Assembly (NCBI GenBank): GCA_019753155.1
Contig: JAIELG010000010.1
Span: 1-64,000, forward strand
Source: Burkholderiales bacterium
Lineage (GTDB): Bacteria; Pseudomonadota; Gammaproteobacteria; Burkholderiales; JABEVD01
Length of the DNA: 64,000 nt
Direction: 5' to 3'
The position numbers and the translations under genes were made by a program. Shown here one piece after another: positions 28,807 through 38,201 of the stretch. How positions within the stretch are numbered: position 1 is the first letter of the stretch; each line of letters opens with the position of its first letter. The notes beneath the pieces were generated by a model. It ran no database searches and had not been told where the DNA came from. It worked only from the letters and a program-made list of their open reading frames with translations.

Positions 28807-29961
28807 ATGTTTGAAGTAATGGATTCACAGGATCAACTGGCAGTGATCAAGGTGATCGGCGTGGGCGGGTGCGGCGGCAATGCAGTCGACCACATGATCG
28901 AAAATGGCGTGCAGGGCGTCGAATTCATCAGCGCCAATACGGATGCCCAGGCGCTCAAGAGGAACAGGGCCGAAACGGTTCTGCAACTTGGGGAAGAAAT
29001 CACCAAGGGCCTTGGGGCCGGGGCGAATCCCGATGTCGGGCGCGATTCCGCAATCGAGAACCGGGACAGGATCGCCGAGGCGATCGAGGGAGCGGACATG
29101 CTCTTCGTCACGGCGGGAATGGGCGGCGGCACCGGAACGGGCGCAACCCCGGTGGTTGCGCAGGTGGCGAAGGAACTCGGGATACTGACGGTTGCCGTGG
29201 TCACCAAGCCCTTCAGCTTCGAAGGAAAAAGGCAGAAAGTCGCGCATGCCGGGATAGAAGAACTGACCCAGCATGTCGATTCGCTGATCGTGATCCCGAA
29301 CGACAAGCTGATGGCCGTTCTCGGCGAAGAGGTCAGCATGCTCGATGCCTTCAAGGCGGCCAACAACGTGCTGTACGGCGCGGTTGCCGGAATCGCCGAA
29401 GTCATCAATTGCCCCGGCCTCGTGAACGTCGATTTCGCCGACGTGAGGACCGTGATGTCCGAAATGGGCATGGCGATGATGGGTTCCGCCATCGCATCCG
29501 GCGCCGAGCGCGCCAGGATTGCCGCGGAACAGGCGGTCGCGAGCCCGCTTCTGGAGGATGTCAATCTTTCGGGCGCAAGGGGCGTGCTCGTCAACATCAC
29601 CGCGAGCCTCTCGCTCAAGATGAAGGAAGTCCACGATGTGATGAACACCATCAAGAAATTCGTCGCGGAAGATGCGACCGTGATCGTCGGGACAGTGATC
29701 GACCAGGCCATGCAGGACAGCCTGCGCGTCACGATGGTGGCGACAGGACTCGGGATGCCGACAGTCAAGCCGCAGGCAAGGCCGATCACCATAGTCAAAA
29801 CGGGGACGGACAACATGCCGGTGGAACTCGATTTCGGCGCGCTCGATCTGCCCACAGTGATGCGCACGGGAAGAAAGCGCGAATCCGAAGTCGAGGCGAT
29901 GAAGCAGTCCGGAATGGAAACCCTGGACATTCCCGCATTCCTGAGGAAGCAGGCGGACTGA
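28807..29961 (+). CDS. ftsZ: Cell division GTPase FtsZ
   Basis: This tubulin-like GTPase forms the division ring. The 384 residues include GVGGCGGNAV (18-27), the tubulin signature GGGTGTG (106-112) and the C-terminal peptide LDIPAFLRKQ that binds FtsA and ZipA. A very strong ribosome-binding site, AAGGAGGT at 28796-28803, lies 3 bases before ATG, in line with high FtsZ demand. A 33-base gap separates it from ftsA, one of the few real gaps in this cluster. Confidence 0.98.
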   Translation: MFEVMDSQDQLAVIKVIGVGGCGGNAVDHMIENGVQGVEFISANTDAQALKRNRAETVLQLGEEITKGLGAGANPDVGRDSAIENRDRIAEAIEGADMLFVTAGMGGGTGTGATPVVAQVAKELGILTVAVVTKPFSFEGKRQKVAHAGIEELTQHVDSLIVIPNDKLMAVLGEEVSMLDAFKAANNVLYGAVAGIAEVINCPGLVNVDFADVRTVMSEMGMAMMGSAIASGAERARIAAEQAVASPLLEDVNLSGARGVLVNITASLSLKMKEVHDVMNTIKKFVAEDATVIVGTVIDQAMQDSLRVTMVATGLGMPTVKPQARPITIVKTGTDNMPVELDFGALDLPTVMRTGRKRESEVEAMKQSGMETLDIPAFLRKQAD

Positions 29962-29984
29962 TGCGTGCGCCGGGTTTGATGCTA

Positions 29985-29993
29985 TGGTAATAT
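29985..29993 (+). promoter_or_regulatory. Possible extended -10 promoter of lpxC
   Basis: TGGTAATAT (TGn then TAATAT) lies 28 bases before the lpxC ATG, within the 59-base gap after ftsZ. No good -35 is present, which is tolerable for an extended -10. A dedicated lpxC promoter would allow control apart from ftsZ. Confidence 0.35.
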
Positions 29994-30020
29994 GATAAAA
30001 ATATCGTTTCCATCATTATC

Positions 30021-30932
30021 ATGCTCAAACAGCGCACGCTCAGGAATATTGTCCGCGCCACCGGCATAGGGTTGCATACCGGCGAGAAGGTTTACATGAC
30101 CTTGCGCCCGGCTGCGATCGATACGGGGATCGTTTTCAGGCGTATCGATCTCGATAACCCTGTCGAGATCAAGGCCGATCCCTTCATGGTGCATGATACC
30201 CGCCTCTCCACCTGTCTCGAACAGGGCGGCGTGAGGGTGGCGACCATCGAGCATCTGATGTCGGCCTTCGCTGGAATGGGGATAGACAACGCCCATGTCG
30301 ATCTCACCGCGTCCGAAGTGCCGATCATGGACGGCAGCGCAGGGCCCTTCGTGTTCCTGATCCAGTCGGCGGGAATCGAGGAGCAATCCGCGCCCAAGAA
30401 ATTCATCAGGGTCAGGAAGGCGATACAGATCGGGAGCGAAAAAAGCTGGGTGCGTTTCGAACCCTATAACGGGTTCAGGCTCAATTTCAGCATTTCCTTC
30501 GCCCATCCCGTCCTCGAAGGGACGAATCAGAGCGTGTCGATCGATTTTGGCTCCACTTCCTATCTCAAGGAACTGAGTCGGGCGAGGACTTTCGGCTTCG
30601 TCCATGATGTCGAGCACCTGAGATCCCAGGGGCTCGCCATGGGAGGGAGCCTGGACAACGCCATCGTCATGGACGAATTCCGCGTCCTCAACAGCGACGG
30701 ATTGCGCTATGAAAACGAGTTCGTCCGGCACAAGGTTCTGGATGCGATCGGGGATCTCTACCTTCTGGGCCATCCCCTTTTAGGCGCATTCACGGGATTT
30801 CGTTCGGGGCATGCGCTCAACAACCAGTTGCTGCGCACCCTGCTGGCAGATTCGGAGGCATGGGAATATGTATCGTTCGACCGTCCGGAGGAGATTCCTG
30901 CCTATCTCAGGCATCAGCCCAGGCCGGCATAG
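30021..30932 (+). CDS. lpxC: UDP-3-O-acyl-N-acetylglucosamine deacetylase
   Basis: This zinc amidase commits UDP-acyl-GlcNAc to lipid A synthesis. The 303 residues start with the family pattern [21 protein letters not shown]. Catalytic Glu77 and zinc ligand His78 lie in TIEHLMSA; the other zinc residues sit in [14 protein letters not shown], with [10 protein letters not shown] further on. Its position after ftsZ is standard in proteobacteria. Confidence 0.97.
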   Translation: MLKQRTLRNIVRATGIGLHTGEKVYMTLRPAAIDTGIVFRRIDLDNPVEIKADPFMVHDTRLSTCLEQGGVRVATIEHLMSAFAGMGIDNAHVDLTASEVPIMDGSAGPFVFLIQSAGIEEQSAPKKFIRVRKAIQIGSEKSWVRFEPYNGFRLNFSISFAHPVLEGTNQSVSIDFGSTSYLKELSRARTFGFVHDVEHLRSQGLAMGGSLDNAIVMDEFRVLNSDGLRYENEFVRHKVLDAIGDLYLLGHPLLGAFTGFRSGHALNNQLLRTLLADSEAWEYVSFDRPEEIPAYLRHQPRPA

Positions 30933-30941
30933 GGAACTGAA

Positions 30942-31127
30942 TTGATCGTCCTGAGGCTGATCGCTTTCGCGGTTATCGTCGCGATCGGCGTGTGTCTTCT
31001 CGCTTTTGTCGTGAAGAAGGACAGGCGCTATCTCGACTTCGCTTTCAGGCTATTCAAGTACACTTTGATCCTGATGTCGGTCTTCGGCCTGTTTTATGTT
31101 CTCGAACGCTTGATTCTGGTGGCCTAG
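30942..31127 (+). CDS. Small two-helix membrane protein, function unknown
   Basis: I do not recognise this 61-residue protein. It starts with TTG 9 bases after lpxC. Two hydrophobic segments are visible (about 2-24, and 37-58), separated by a basic loop (KKDRRYLDFAFR), suggesting a small hairpin inner-membrane protein. Its closeness to lpxC and shared strand suggest cotranscription. It is the last gene before the accessory block. Confidence 0.7.
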   Translation: MIVLRLIAFAVIVAIGVCLLAFVVKKDRRYLDFAFRLFKYTLILMSVFGLFYVLERLILVA

Positions 31128-31166
31128 GTTTTTCTGTCCGGTTTCCAGGCAACGATTCGATCGACT

Positions 31167-31195
31167 CAGGGAGTGTCCCTGGGTGGCATACCCAG
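31167..31195 (+). promoter_or_regulatory. Two mutually exclusive hairpins in the leader of the STAND regulator
   Basis: Hairpin 1: CAGGGA (31167-31172), loop gtg, TCCCTG (31176-31181). Hairpin 2: CTGGGT (31179-31184), loop ggcat, ACCCAG (31190-31195). They share 31179-31181 and cannot form together, an arrangement seen in attenuators, but no T-run follows. The remaining leader to 31263 shows nothing else clear. Confidence 0.4.
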
Positions 31196-31263
31196 CATGA
31201 TAAAAGACTGCTGGTCCACTGCCGTAAAATTCTGCATGAACTGAAGCCATCATGGGGAACGTT

Positions 31264-34038
31264 ATGTCGAGGAACAATTCGTTTGTCAAAATAAGCCAGC
31301 CGAGAATGGCCAACTACCTTCCAAGGGAAAGGCTGTTTTCCCTGATTGACGGGAATTGCGGCATTACATGGATTTCCGCTCCCGCCGGTTCCGGCAAGAC
31401 CACCCTGGCGGCAAGCTACCTCGACTCCAGAAAACGGTCTTGCCTGTGGTATCAGCTTGATGCGGGTGATGCGGATCTTGCTGCATTTTTCCACTATCTC
31501 GGTCTGGCCGGCAAGAAGGCAGCGCCGCGATACCGCACCCCGCTTCCCCTCCTGACGCCGGAGTATATGCCCGAGTTGCCGATTTTCGTGCTGAGATATT
31601 TCGAGAAACTCTTCGACAGGCTGGGGTCGCGCTTCACGCTGGTATTCGATAATTATCAGGATGTATCCAATCCGGAATTTCACAAGATCATCAGCGCCGG
31701 ACTATCGGTTCTCCCTCCGGAACTCAATGTCATCGTGATCAGCCGGTCCCCGCCGCCCGCTGAATTTTCCCGCCTGCTTGCATCGGGCAAGATGAACCTG
31801 ATCGGATGGGAAGACATCCGCTTTAGTCTGGAGGAAAGCAGGTTTTTTCTGCCGGACGGCAAGCTGGAGCCCATTCAGGAAAAACTGGTTGAAAAGACGG
31901 AAGGCTGGGCAGCGGGGCTGGTGTTCATCGGTGAAGCTGCCCGGATGAACAGGCCGATCACTGTCCGGGCGCAGGACGAATTCAATCCGGTATTCGATTA
32001 TTTTGCCAACGAATTGTTCGATCACTTCGATATCGATACCAGGGATTTCCTGCTCAAGACCGCCTGTCTCCCAAACGTCACGCTGGAGATTGCGGAAAAA
32101 ATAACCGGCATTCCCAACCCGAAGAAAATCCTGTTCTACCTCAACCGGAACAACTTGTTCACTCAAAGGCATGAAGGCGCCCGGGAGTCATATGTCTATC
32201 ACCCGCTTTTCAGGGAATTCCTCCTGACAAAAGCGGCGGATTTGTTGCCCCGGGCCGAAATAGACCGGATCCATCATGACGCGGCCTTGCTGCTGGAAGC
32301 CTCGGGGAAGATCGATGCGGCGATCGAACTATTTTTGCAATCCGCAAGCTGGCATGATTCGGTCCGGGCGATTCTCTCACAGGCCCCCATATTGATGGCG
32401 CAAGGCAGGGCCGGCAGCCTGGAACAATGGCTGAATGCCCTTCCGCACGAGGTGCTCGCCCATGACCCCTGGCTCCTGTATTGGCTGGGCATGTGCCGGA
32501 TACCGATCGATCCCGTTGAAAGCCGCGCTTATTTCGATAAGGCATTTGGCCTGTTTGCGGATGCAGGCGACATCCAGGGGCGTTTCGCCGCGGCTGGCGG
32601 GGCGATACATGCGTTCGTGATAGCGTGGGACGACTTCGAGCAATTGATTAAGTGGATGAATACGATCGAAAGCCTGATCGAGGAATACGGCAGCCTGCCG
32701 CCGGGGAAAACAGGAGAGCATCTCGCTTTGAGCATGTATATGGCGCTGCTGTATGGCGCCCCCGGCCATGCCAAAATTGCTCCCTGGGAAAAATTATTGC
32801 TGTCGCTCCTGCATCGATCGGATGACCGGAATTACAAGCTGCAAGCCGCCGAAGGCCTGCTGCTGTATTATGCATGGAAAGGCGATTCCCGGAAGGCCGG
32901 GGATGTAATCGCCATCATGGAACCCATAGCGGATTCCCCGGAATGCGCAACATTGCCGAAGATGCGGTATAAGCTCCAGGCCGCCATATACTGGTGGTCG
33001 GTCGCGCACTTTGACAATAGCGAAGAATCGGCCAGGGATGGACTCAAGCTGGCAGAGGAATCCGGCATCCATCTCGTGGATTCGATATTCCTAGCGCAGC
33101 TTGTATACTGCAGGCTGCTCCGGGACGAGCATGCCGAAGTGGACGACCTGATCGAAAAAATGAAGCAGAGCACGGAAATGGCGGCTCAGGTGAAGGCCGG
33201 TCATTATCACCATGTGGTTGCCTATGCCGCGATCTGCCGCAACGATGCCCAATGCGCGCTGTATCATGCGGAAGCCCTCCTTGGACTTGCCAGTGGAAAC
33301 AAGGGGGCTTTCCCTTTCATGACCCTGATATCGCGGCTGAGAATGGCCTATGCCCTGTTCATCGGCAATGCGCCCTATGGGGAGATTTTTTCCCACCTGG
33401 ATGAAGCGCTGAAAATAGGCATCTGGATGCAAAGCTATTATGCACAAGCCATGAACTCACTGTTGCGCAGCCTCGTTTATTTCAACGTGGGGGAAGAATC
33501 CGCAGGACTCGAAGCATTGTCGGAAGGCATGGCGCTTAACAACAGATACGGTATTTTCAACTATGAAGGATGGCGGCGGCAGGACATCGCTCTCGTTTGC
33601 GGCAAAGCCCTGGCGGCGGGGATAGAGCCGGAATATGTGCAGGGCGTCGTCAGGAGACTGAAGCTTGCGCCTCCCGCATCTGTGGAAAACTGGCCCTATC
33701 CGGTCAGGATTTATGCCGGCGAAACATTCAGGATCGTGGTGGACGGCAAACCCCTGGAGTTTTCCGGCAAGGTTCAGAAGAAGCCTCTGGAAATGCTGAC
33801 GGCGATCATCGGGCATGGCGCGACCGGGGCGGCCGAGGAGAGAATATGTGACGAGTTGTGGCCGGATGCGGAAGGCGACCGCGCCCATCAGTCCTTTACG
33901 ACCACGCTGAAGCGGTTGCGGCAACTGCTCGGCCATCATCACGCGATAAGGCTCCAGGCCGGACGGGTAACGCTGGACCCCAGATATTGCCGGGTTGACG
34001 CTTTGCCAGGCAGCGATAACAAAGCCGTGAGCGCATGA
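31264..34038 (+). CDS. Large STAND-type ATPase regulator with C-terminal winged helix
   Basis: This protein of about 924 residues resembles MalT/LuxR-type STAND regulators: Walker A APAGSGKT (39-46) and Walker B FTLVFD (124-129), then a long helical, TPR-like middle (about 330-800). Instead of a LuxR HTH it ends in what looks like an OmpR/SARP-type winged helix (about 820-920: KKPLEMLTAIIG, EERICDELWPD, HQSFTTTLKRLRQLLG). The BTAD domain that follows this helix in actinobacterial SARPs is absent. I prefer ATG 31264, with GGGGAACGTT just upstream, over ATG 31252. Stand-alone, it runs convergently to the TonB receptor with only 16 bases between. It is a likely inducer-responsive activator of the neighbouring secretion genes; this is inference. 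Confidence 0.75.
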   Translation: MSRNNSFVKISQPRMANYLPRERLFSLIDGNCGITWISAPAGSGKTTLAASYLDSRKRSCLWYQLDAGDADLAAFFHYLGLAGKKAAPRYRTPLPLLTPEYMPELPIFVLRYFEKLFDRLGSRFTLVFDNYQDVSNPEFHKIISAGLSVLPPELNVIVISRSPPPAEFSRLLASGKMNLIGWEDIRFSLEESRFFLPDGKLEPIQEKLVEKTEGWAAGLVFIGEAARMNRPITVRAQDEFNPVFDYFANELFDHFDIDTRDFLLKTACLPNVTLEIAEKITGIPNPKKILFYLNRNNLFTQRHEGARESYVYHPLFREFLLTKAADLLPRAEIDRIHHDAALLLEASGKIDAAIELFLQSASWHDSVRAILSQAPILMAQGRAGSLEQWLNALPHEVLAHDPWLLYWLGMCRIPIDPVESRAYFDKAFGLFADAGDIQGRFAAAGGAIHAFVIAWDDFEQLIKWMNTIESLIEEYGSLPPGKTGEHLALSMYMALLYGAPGHAKIAPWEKLLLSLLHRSDDRNYKLQAAEGLLLYYAWKGDSRKAGDVIAIMEPIADSPECATLPKMRYKLQAAIYWWSVAHFDNSEESARDGLKLAEESGIHLVDSIFLAQLVYCRLLRDEHAEVDDLIEKMKQSTEMAAQVKAGHYHHVVAYAAICRNDAQCALYHAEALLGLASGNKGAFPFMTLISRLRMAYALFIGNAPYGEIFSHLDEALKIGIWMQSYYAQAMNSLLRSLVYFNVGEESAGLEALSEGMALNNRYGIFNYEGWRRQDIALVCGKALAAGIEPEYVQGVVRRLKLAPPASVENWPYPVRIYAGETFRIVVDGKPLEFSGKVQKKPLEMLTAIIGHGATGAAEERICDELWPDAEGDRAHQSFTTTLKRLRQLLGHHHAIRLQAGRVTLDPRYCRVDALPGSDNKAVSA

Positions 34039-34054
34039 ACGATGCGCTGATTTT

Positions 34055-36220
34055 TCAGTATCTGTAGCCCACCTGAGCGCCGATTGTCCGCCCCGACGCA
34101 TAGTAGGCAAGATAACCCAGTCCCGGGGGATCGAAGATCGTTTTTGCATAGGTTTTGTCCGCAAGATTCTTTACGAAGAAAGAGCCATACAGTCCCGATT
34201 TTCCGTAAGGCTTGTACGATAACAATACGTTCCAGAGGGACAGGGCGTCTCCGCTGGCATAGTCATCCCTGAAGGGGGTGTAATATACTTTCGACCGGTA
34301 GTATCCTTCGCCGCGTAGCGTGAACGAACCGTGCTCCAGCGGCCACGTGTATTGGGTTGCCAAATTGAGCGTCGTGTCGGGCGCGCGCGACAATGGGTTT
34401 CCCCCGAAATTTTGCGCTCCAAGCGTCGGGTAGCGGGGATCGATGGAGACGAAGTTCGTAAACCGGGCTTCGAGGAATTGCAGTCCGCCCGACAATTCGA
34501 GTCTGGAAGTCGGGTTCGCAACGAAGCTTGCCTCCATCCCTTTGCTGACGGCCTGGGCTGCATTCTGGATCGCCAAGGCGAACACGCCTGCATTGTTTTG
34601 CAAAATGGAGAGCTGCATATCGTTGTATCGCGTATAAAAGGCGGCCAGATTCAGTTGCAGGCTGTCGTCGAACAGTTTCGACTTGAGTCCGACCTCGTAG
34701 TTGATCGCCGTCTCCGGAGCGAAGGCCGGCTGGATCGAAATGGTGTTGTAGCCGCCGCTCTTGAAGCCCTTGGTTGCCGAAGCATAAAACATGTTGTTCC
34801 GGTCAGGCGAGTAATCGACCACGAACTTCGGGGTTACCGATGACCAGGTTTTCTTGTCGGTCTTGCTCCCGGTGAGCATGCCGTTGGCATAGGTCAGGTC
34901 TTTTTCCAGATTTTTTGTTTCCGTGCTGTAACGGGCTCCAACGGTCAGGCGCACACCGTTCGTCCACGAATAGGTGGCTTGCCCGCCCGCGCCTATCGAA
35001 TCGGTGGAAACGATTGCCACCGAGTTTTGCGTCAAGTTGAGCAGAGGCAGCGAAACGTTGTATTCCGGAGCATCGACCTTCTGATGGTTGTACGACAGCA
35101 GTCCCGTCCAGGCAAGGGGGGAATGGTCGCTCGAAACCAGCGTAAATTCCTGGGAGAAGAAATTCGTGATTTCACGTATTCCAGCGCCGGTCGTCTGGGA
35201 GCCCACTTTCATCAAGGGGATTTCCGTTCCGTCCAGATCGGCGCTCCCGTTGCGATCATCGGTTTTGTTGATGGCGGTGATCGATGTCAAGCGTTTCGAT
35301 TCCAAATCCCATTCGGTTTTGACATCGATACCGGATTGCGTGTGGCTCATGGCGCTTTGCTGGTTTTGCATGACTATCCGGGGATCGCTGATTGCCGTTG
35401 CGCCGAAATGGGTGAATAGCGGGTTCAATGCCGGATAAAGCGGTTTCATGATCGGATGGTCGTTGTCATGGTAGTAATGCGCATGGACCGTCACGCTGAG
35501 CATGTCATTGGGCAGAAATTCGAGCGTTCCGCGCAGCGCATTCACCTCGCTGCTGTTTCCCGTGACATTGAGCAGGATATTCCTGGTGTCTCCATCGTTC
35601 TGGTTATGGAGAAATGACAGACGCCCGATGGTCGAGCCATAGGAAAGGGGACCGCTGACAGTGCCGCGGACCATTTTTTGATTGTGGCTGCCGCCCTGAA
35701 CGTCGAATTGCCCTGATTGTTCCCAGGTAGGCGCCCTGGATATGATGTTGATCGCGCCTCCCGTGGCGTTCCTGCCGTACAGAACGCCTTGCGGGCCTTT
35801 CAGAATTTCGACGCGATCCACATCGACGAATTGCATCGCAGTGCCGGAGGCGCGGCTCTGATAGACCCCGTCCATATAAACCGGAACCGCGTCTTCCAGG
35901 CCCGGACCGACAATGTCGGTACCGATGCCCCGTATGAATATCTGGGTTTGTCCGGGGGCGGCCTTTGTGATGGACAGTCCCGGGACCGATTGCTGCAACT
36001 CCGCGACGGATTCCAGCCTTGATTTCTCGATATCCGCGGCAGTAAGCGCCGTGACGGAAACCGGGACATTCTGCAGAAACTGAGAGCGCCTTTCCGCGGT
36101 AATCACGATTTCTGCCGTGGCTGGCGTGTAAATGATGTCATCGCTCGCCGACGCTGCAAATGTCCAGGGACTGGCCCCGAATACAGCGTAAGCGACGATT
36201 GAGCCGAAACTTTTTTTCAT
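34055..36220 (-). CDS. TonB-dependent outer-membrane receptor
   Basis: The 721-residue protein has a signal peptide (cleavage near ASASDD, about 26), a TonB-box-like EIVITAERR (about 37-45), a plug domain (NVPVSVTALTAADIEKSR through VEILKGPQGVLYGRNATGGAIN) and a beta-barrel ending in GAQVGYRY, with the expected terminal aromatic. The LYGRNATGGAIN stretch is typical of receptors annotated for siderophores or other organic ligands; the ligand cannot be told from sequence. A ribosome-binding AGGGGAA precedes ATG. It begins 110 bases after the end of the secretion operon on the same strand, so it may be read through from it or have its own promoter. Confidence 0.88.
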   Translation of the reverse strand: MKKSFGSIVAYAVFGASPWTFAASASDDIIYTPATAEIVITAERRSQFLQNVPVSVTALTAADIEKSRLESVAELQQSVPGLSITKAAPGQTQIFIRGIGTDIVGPGLEDAVPVYMDGVYQSRASGTAMQFVDVDRVEILKGPQGVLYGRNATGGAINIISRAPTWEQSGQFDVQGGSHNQKMVRGTVSGPLSYGSTIGRLSFLHNQNDGDTRNILLNVTGNSSEVNALRGTLEFLPNDMLSVTVHAHYYHDNDHPIMKPLYPALNPLFTHFGATAISDPRIVMQNQQSAMSHTQSGIDVKTEWDLESKRLTSITAINKTDDRNGSADLDGTEIPLMKVGSQTTGAGIREITNFFSQEFTLVSSDHSPLAWTGLLSYNHQKVDAPEYNVSLPLLNLTQNSVAIVSTDSIGAGGQATYSWTNGVRLTVGARYSTETKNLEKDLTYANGMLTGSKTDKKTWSSVTPKFVVDYSPDRNNMFYASATKGFKSGGYNTISIQPAFAPETAINYEVGLKSKLFDDSLQLNLAAFYTRYNDMQLSILQNNAGVFALAIQNAAQAVSKGMEASFVANPTSRLELSGGLQFLEARFTNFVSIDPRYPTLGAQNFGGNPLSRAPDTTLNLATQYTWPLEHGSFTLRGEGYYRSKVYYTPFRDDYASGDALSLWNVLLSYKPYGKSGLYGSFFVKNLADKTYAKTIFDPPGLGYLAYYASGRTIGAQVGYRY

Positions 36221-36330
36221 TCGGCTATTCCCCTATAGATATTGTGCTTTTTGGGGAATCATACCATTTTCCGCTGTCGGCGTTGTAGGAACCGACGCAG
36301 AGGCTTGCCCCTCGAAATCAGACCGGTTCC

Positions 36331-37518
36331 CTATATCAGGTATGGGAAGGTCACGCCGAACGTGGCCGATTGCGCGATGCCGGCAAGGCCAAAGCTCAGC
36401 GTCGGCTCCATGCTCCACTCCCTGGTCAGCGTGTAGTGAAATCCCATGTTCAGGCGGAAAGACTCCGCCGCCGGCAGCGTCGCTTTCGAATAGGCGGTGC
36501 GGCCCTGGAAATCTCCGGAGAGGGAAAAATTGGCGGCGAACGCATCATTCAGGACGATGCCGTAACCAAGGGAAGCGCTGATGCGATCGCGGGCGGTCAG
36601 GTGCATGAGATCGTTCTCGTCCCCGACAAATGAGCGCCAGTAGAGCAGGGAGGCCGACATCACCGTGGGATCGATGCTTTTTGCAAACGTCATGCCGGCC
36701 CCCAGGGAACGTGTTTGATTCGCCGCAGTAGGCGCGTTAAAGCGGATATCGAGTATCCCGCCGGGAATGAGCTGTCCTTCGTTCCAGATTTGTTTTCTCA
36801 TGCCGAACGAGAGCATGGTCTGATCGTAGGTACTCGCGCCGATGGATTGATCGAGCACCAGTGTGTCCATGTTCTCATGCAGGCGTGTCATGCCGAACGA
36901 GAATTCGCTGTCGCCACTGCCGCCGCGGCGCAGGATGAACCCGGCCGTGGTGTTCCGGTATCGTTCGCTTGCAAGCGTCAACAGGTTCGGCGTCGCCATT
37001 GCGAGCACCTGCCGATCGAACCGCTCGAAGGAAAGCGTAGGTTCCAGCAGCCACTGGCCGGGTTTGAGCAGCAGCTTGGTATCGCGCATGGCGATATCCT
37101 GCGGCTTCGCGGCATCATCGGGTTTGGGGCCCAGTTGCCTGACAGGTTGTGTTGCCGGCGTGCCTGAAGGCGGCGAAACCTCCCCGGCATCGACCCGTGC
37201 TGCCGGCGGGCTTGACGGCGGCATGGCGCGGCCATGCGCGACCGGTGCCGCGTTCGAGGATGACATGCATGCGCCTGCATTGTCGCCGCCGAGCCAGCAC
37301 AGAATCGCCTGGCGCGAAAACCGCCAGCTTCCGCCCACATTCCGGCCAGGCAGATCTTTCCTGCGTGCCAGCGAGGCGACGGCGCCAGTTGGAAGGCGCA
37401 GCAATGCCGCAGCTTCCGGCAAGGTTAGCACTTCGCGCTGCGCTTCCGGTGCGGCGGCATGACCGGTTGCGGCAAGGGCCAGCCCCAGAACAACCGCCAC
37501 AGCAAGGCGCGGCATCAA
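36331..37518 (-). CDS. Exported protein fusing an excisionase-type HTH to an outer-membrane barrel
   Basis: The 395 residues start with a clear Sec signal (VAVVLGLALAATGHAAA, cut near 22). Residues 28-76 match the excisionase/MerR-like HTH_17 pattern very closely (LTLPEAAALLRLPTGAV, RKDLPGRNVGGSWRFSRQA), then a Pro/Ala-rich linker (about 85-140) and about 250 residues of alternating polar and hydrophobic strands that look like an outer-membrane barrel. A DNA-binding fold outside the cytoplasm is odd; it may have been recruited as a peptide- or glycan-binding module. It overlaps the C39 gene by 4 bases and ends the operon. Function unknown; a channel or exporter for the operon's product is one guess. 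Confidence 0.7.
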   Translation of the reverse strand: MMPRLAVAVVLGLALAATGHAAAPEAQREVLTLPEAAALLRLPTGAVASLARRKDLPGRNVGGSWRFSRQAILCWLGGDNAGACMSSSNAAPVAHGRAMPPSSPPAARVDAGEVSPPSGTPATQPVRQLGPKPDDAAKPQDIAMRDTKLLLKPGQWLLEPTLSFERFDRQVLAMATPNLLTLASERYRNTTAGFILRRGGSGDSEFSFGMTRLHENMDTLVLDQSIGASTYDQTMLSFGMRKQIWNEGQLIPGGILDIRFNAPTAANQTRSLGAGMTFAKSIDPTVMSASLLYWRSFVGDENDLMHLTARDRISASLGYGIVLNDAFAANFSLSGDFQGRTAYSKATLPAAESFRLNMGFHYTLTREWSMEPTLSFGLAGIAQSATFGVTFPYLI

Positions 37519-38201
37519 CGCACTGCTCCCGGGTAGGCCGTGCCGATGTTCATCAGCATGCGTGCTTCGAGTTTCTCGGGCGCCTCGAAATCGGCCCCGG
37601 GCAGAGCGCGCCAGTCCAGATCGATCCTGCCGTCGGCACGTTCGACCACGAAGATGATGCCCTGCTTTTTCTTGCCGAGCCAGTATTCGCGGAACCTTTC
37701 GAGCGGCATGCGCATGTTGCCCTGAGTAGGGTCGCTCAGAAACGCGCGATCGCCGCGAATGCCGCGCAGCACCGAAAAGTGCGGCTCGTCGCGTATGTTC
37801 AGAAAGACAATGACGGCGCGGTCGATTTTCGGCAATTGATCGATCCCAAGGCGGTATCCGGCTGCGCGATGGCCGCGCTGCTGCGCCACCCTTTTGAGGT
37901 CGAGGAGCGACAAACCAGTTTTCTCGCGGTCGACCATATCGCCTTCGGCGAGCAGGCCGAGCGTCTGACGGATGATCTCGTCCTCGGTGACCGGGTCTGC
38001 GAGTTGTTCGGTCAGGAGCGTCGCCAGCGAGGCGGCGCCGCAGGAATAATCGTGCCGCTGGCGAACGACATGGCGTTCACTCATTTCCTTGAGGGAAGCG
38101 ACATGCAGCACTATGCCCATTCCGCTGCCCATGGAGATGTCAGCCGCCCTTGCGGAAGTCAACAAAACCGACAGGGCGGCGCAGGCGACGCGGCCTCTCA
38201 T
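37515..38201 (-). CDS. Exported C39-family cysteine peptidase
   Basis: This 228-residue protein has a Sec signal (about 1-20) and a C39 peptidase core: oxyanion Gln48 and nucleophile Cys54 in RQRHDYSCGAASLATLL, His141 in EPHFSVLRG, and Asp157 in SDPTQG. C39 enzymes normally form the N-terminal domain of bacteriocin ABC exporters and cut leader peptides at double-Gly sites. Here there is no transporter part and the enzyme would act in the periplasm, as with FapD of the Fap amyloid system. The likely substrate is the small secreted peptide at the head of the operon, or TpsA. Four-base overlaps link it to both neighbours. Confidence 0.85.
   Translation of the reverse strand: MRGRVACAALSVLLTSARAADISMGSGMGIVLHVASLKEMSERHVVRQRHDYSCGAASLATLLTEQLADPVTEDEIIRQTLGLLAEGDMVDREKTGLSLLDLKRVAQQRGHRAAGYRLGIDQLPKIDRAVIVFLNIRDEPHFSVLRGIRGDRAFLSDPTQGNMRMPLERFREYWLGKKKQGIIFVVERADGRIDLDWRALPGADFEAPEKLEARMLMNIGTAYPGAVR

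Noticed and set aside
28825-29930. Two long minus-strand open frames opposite ftsZ
   Set aside because: Both are by-products of the ftsZ codon pattern; ftsZ has a strong ribosome-binding site and full motifs.
36331-37518. Excisionase of a mobile element
   Set aside because: The HTH follows a Sec signal and precedes a barrel-like domain, and there is no integrase or phage gene nearby.
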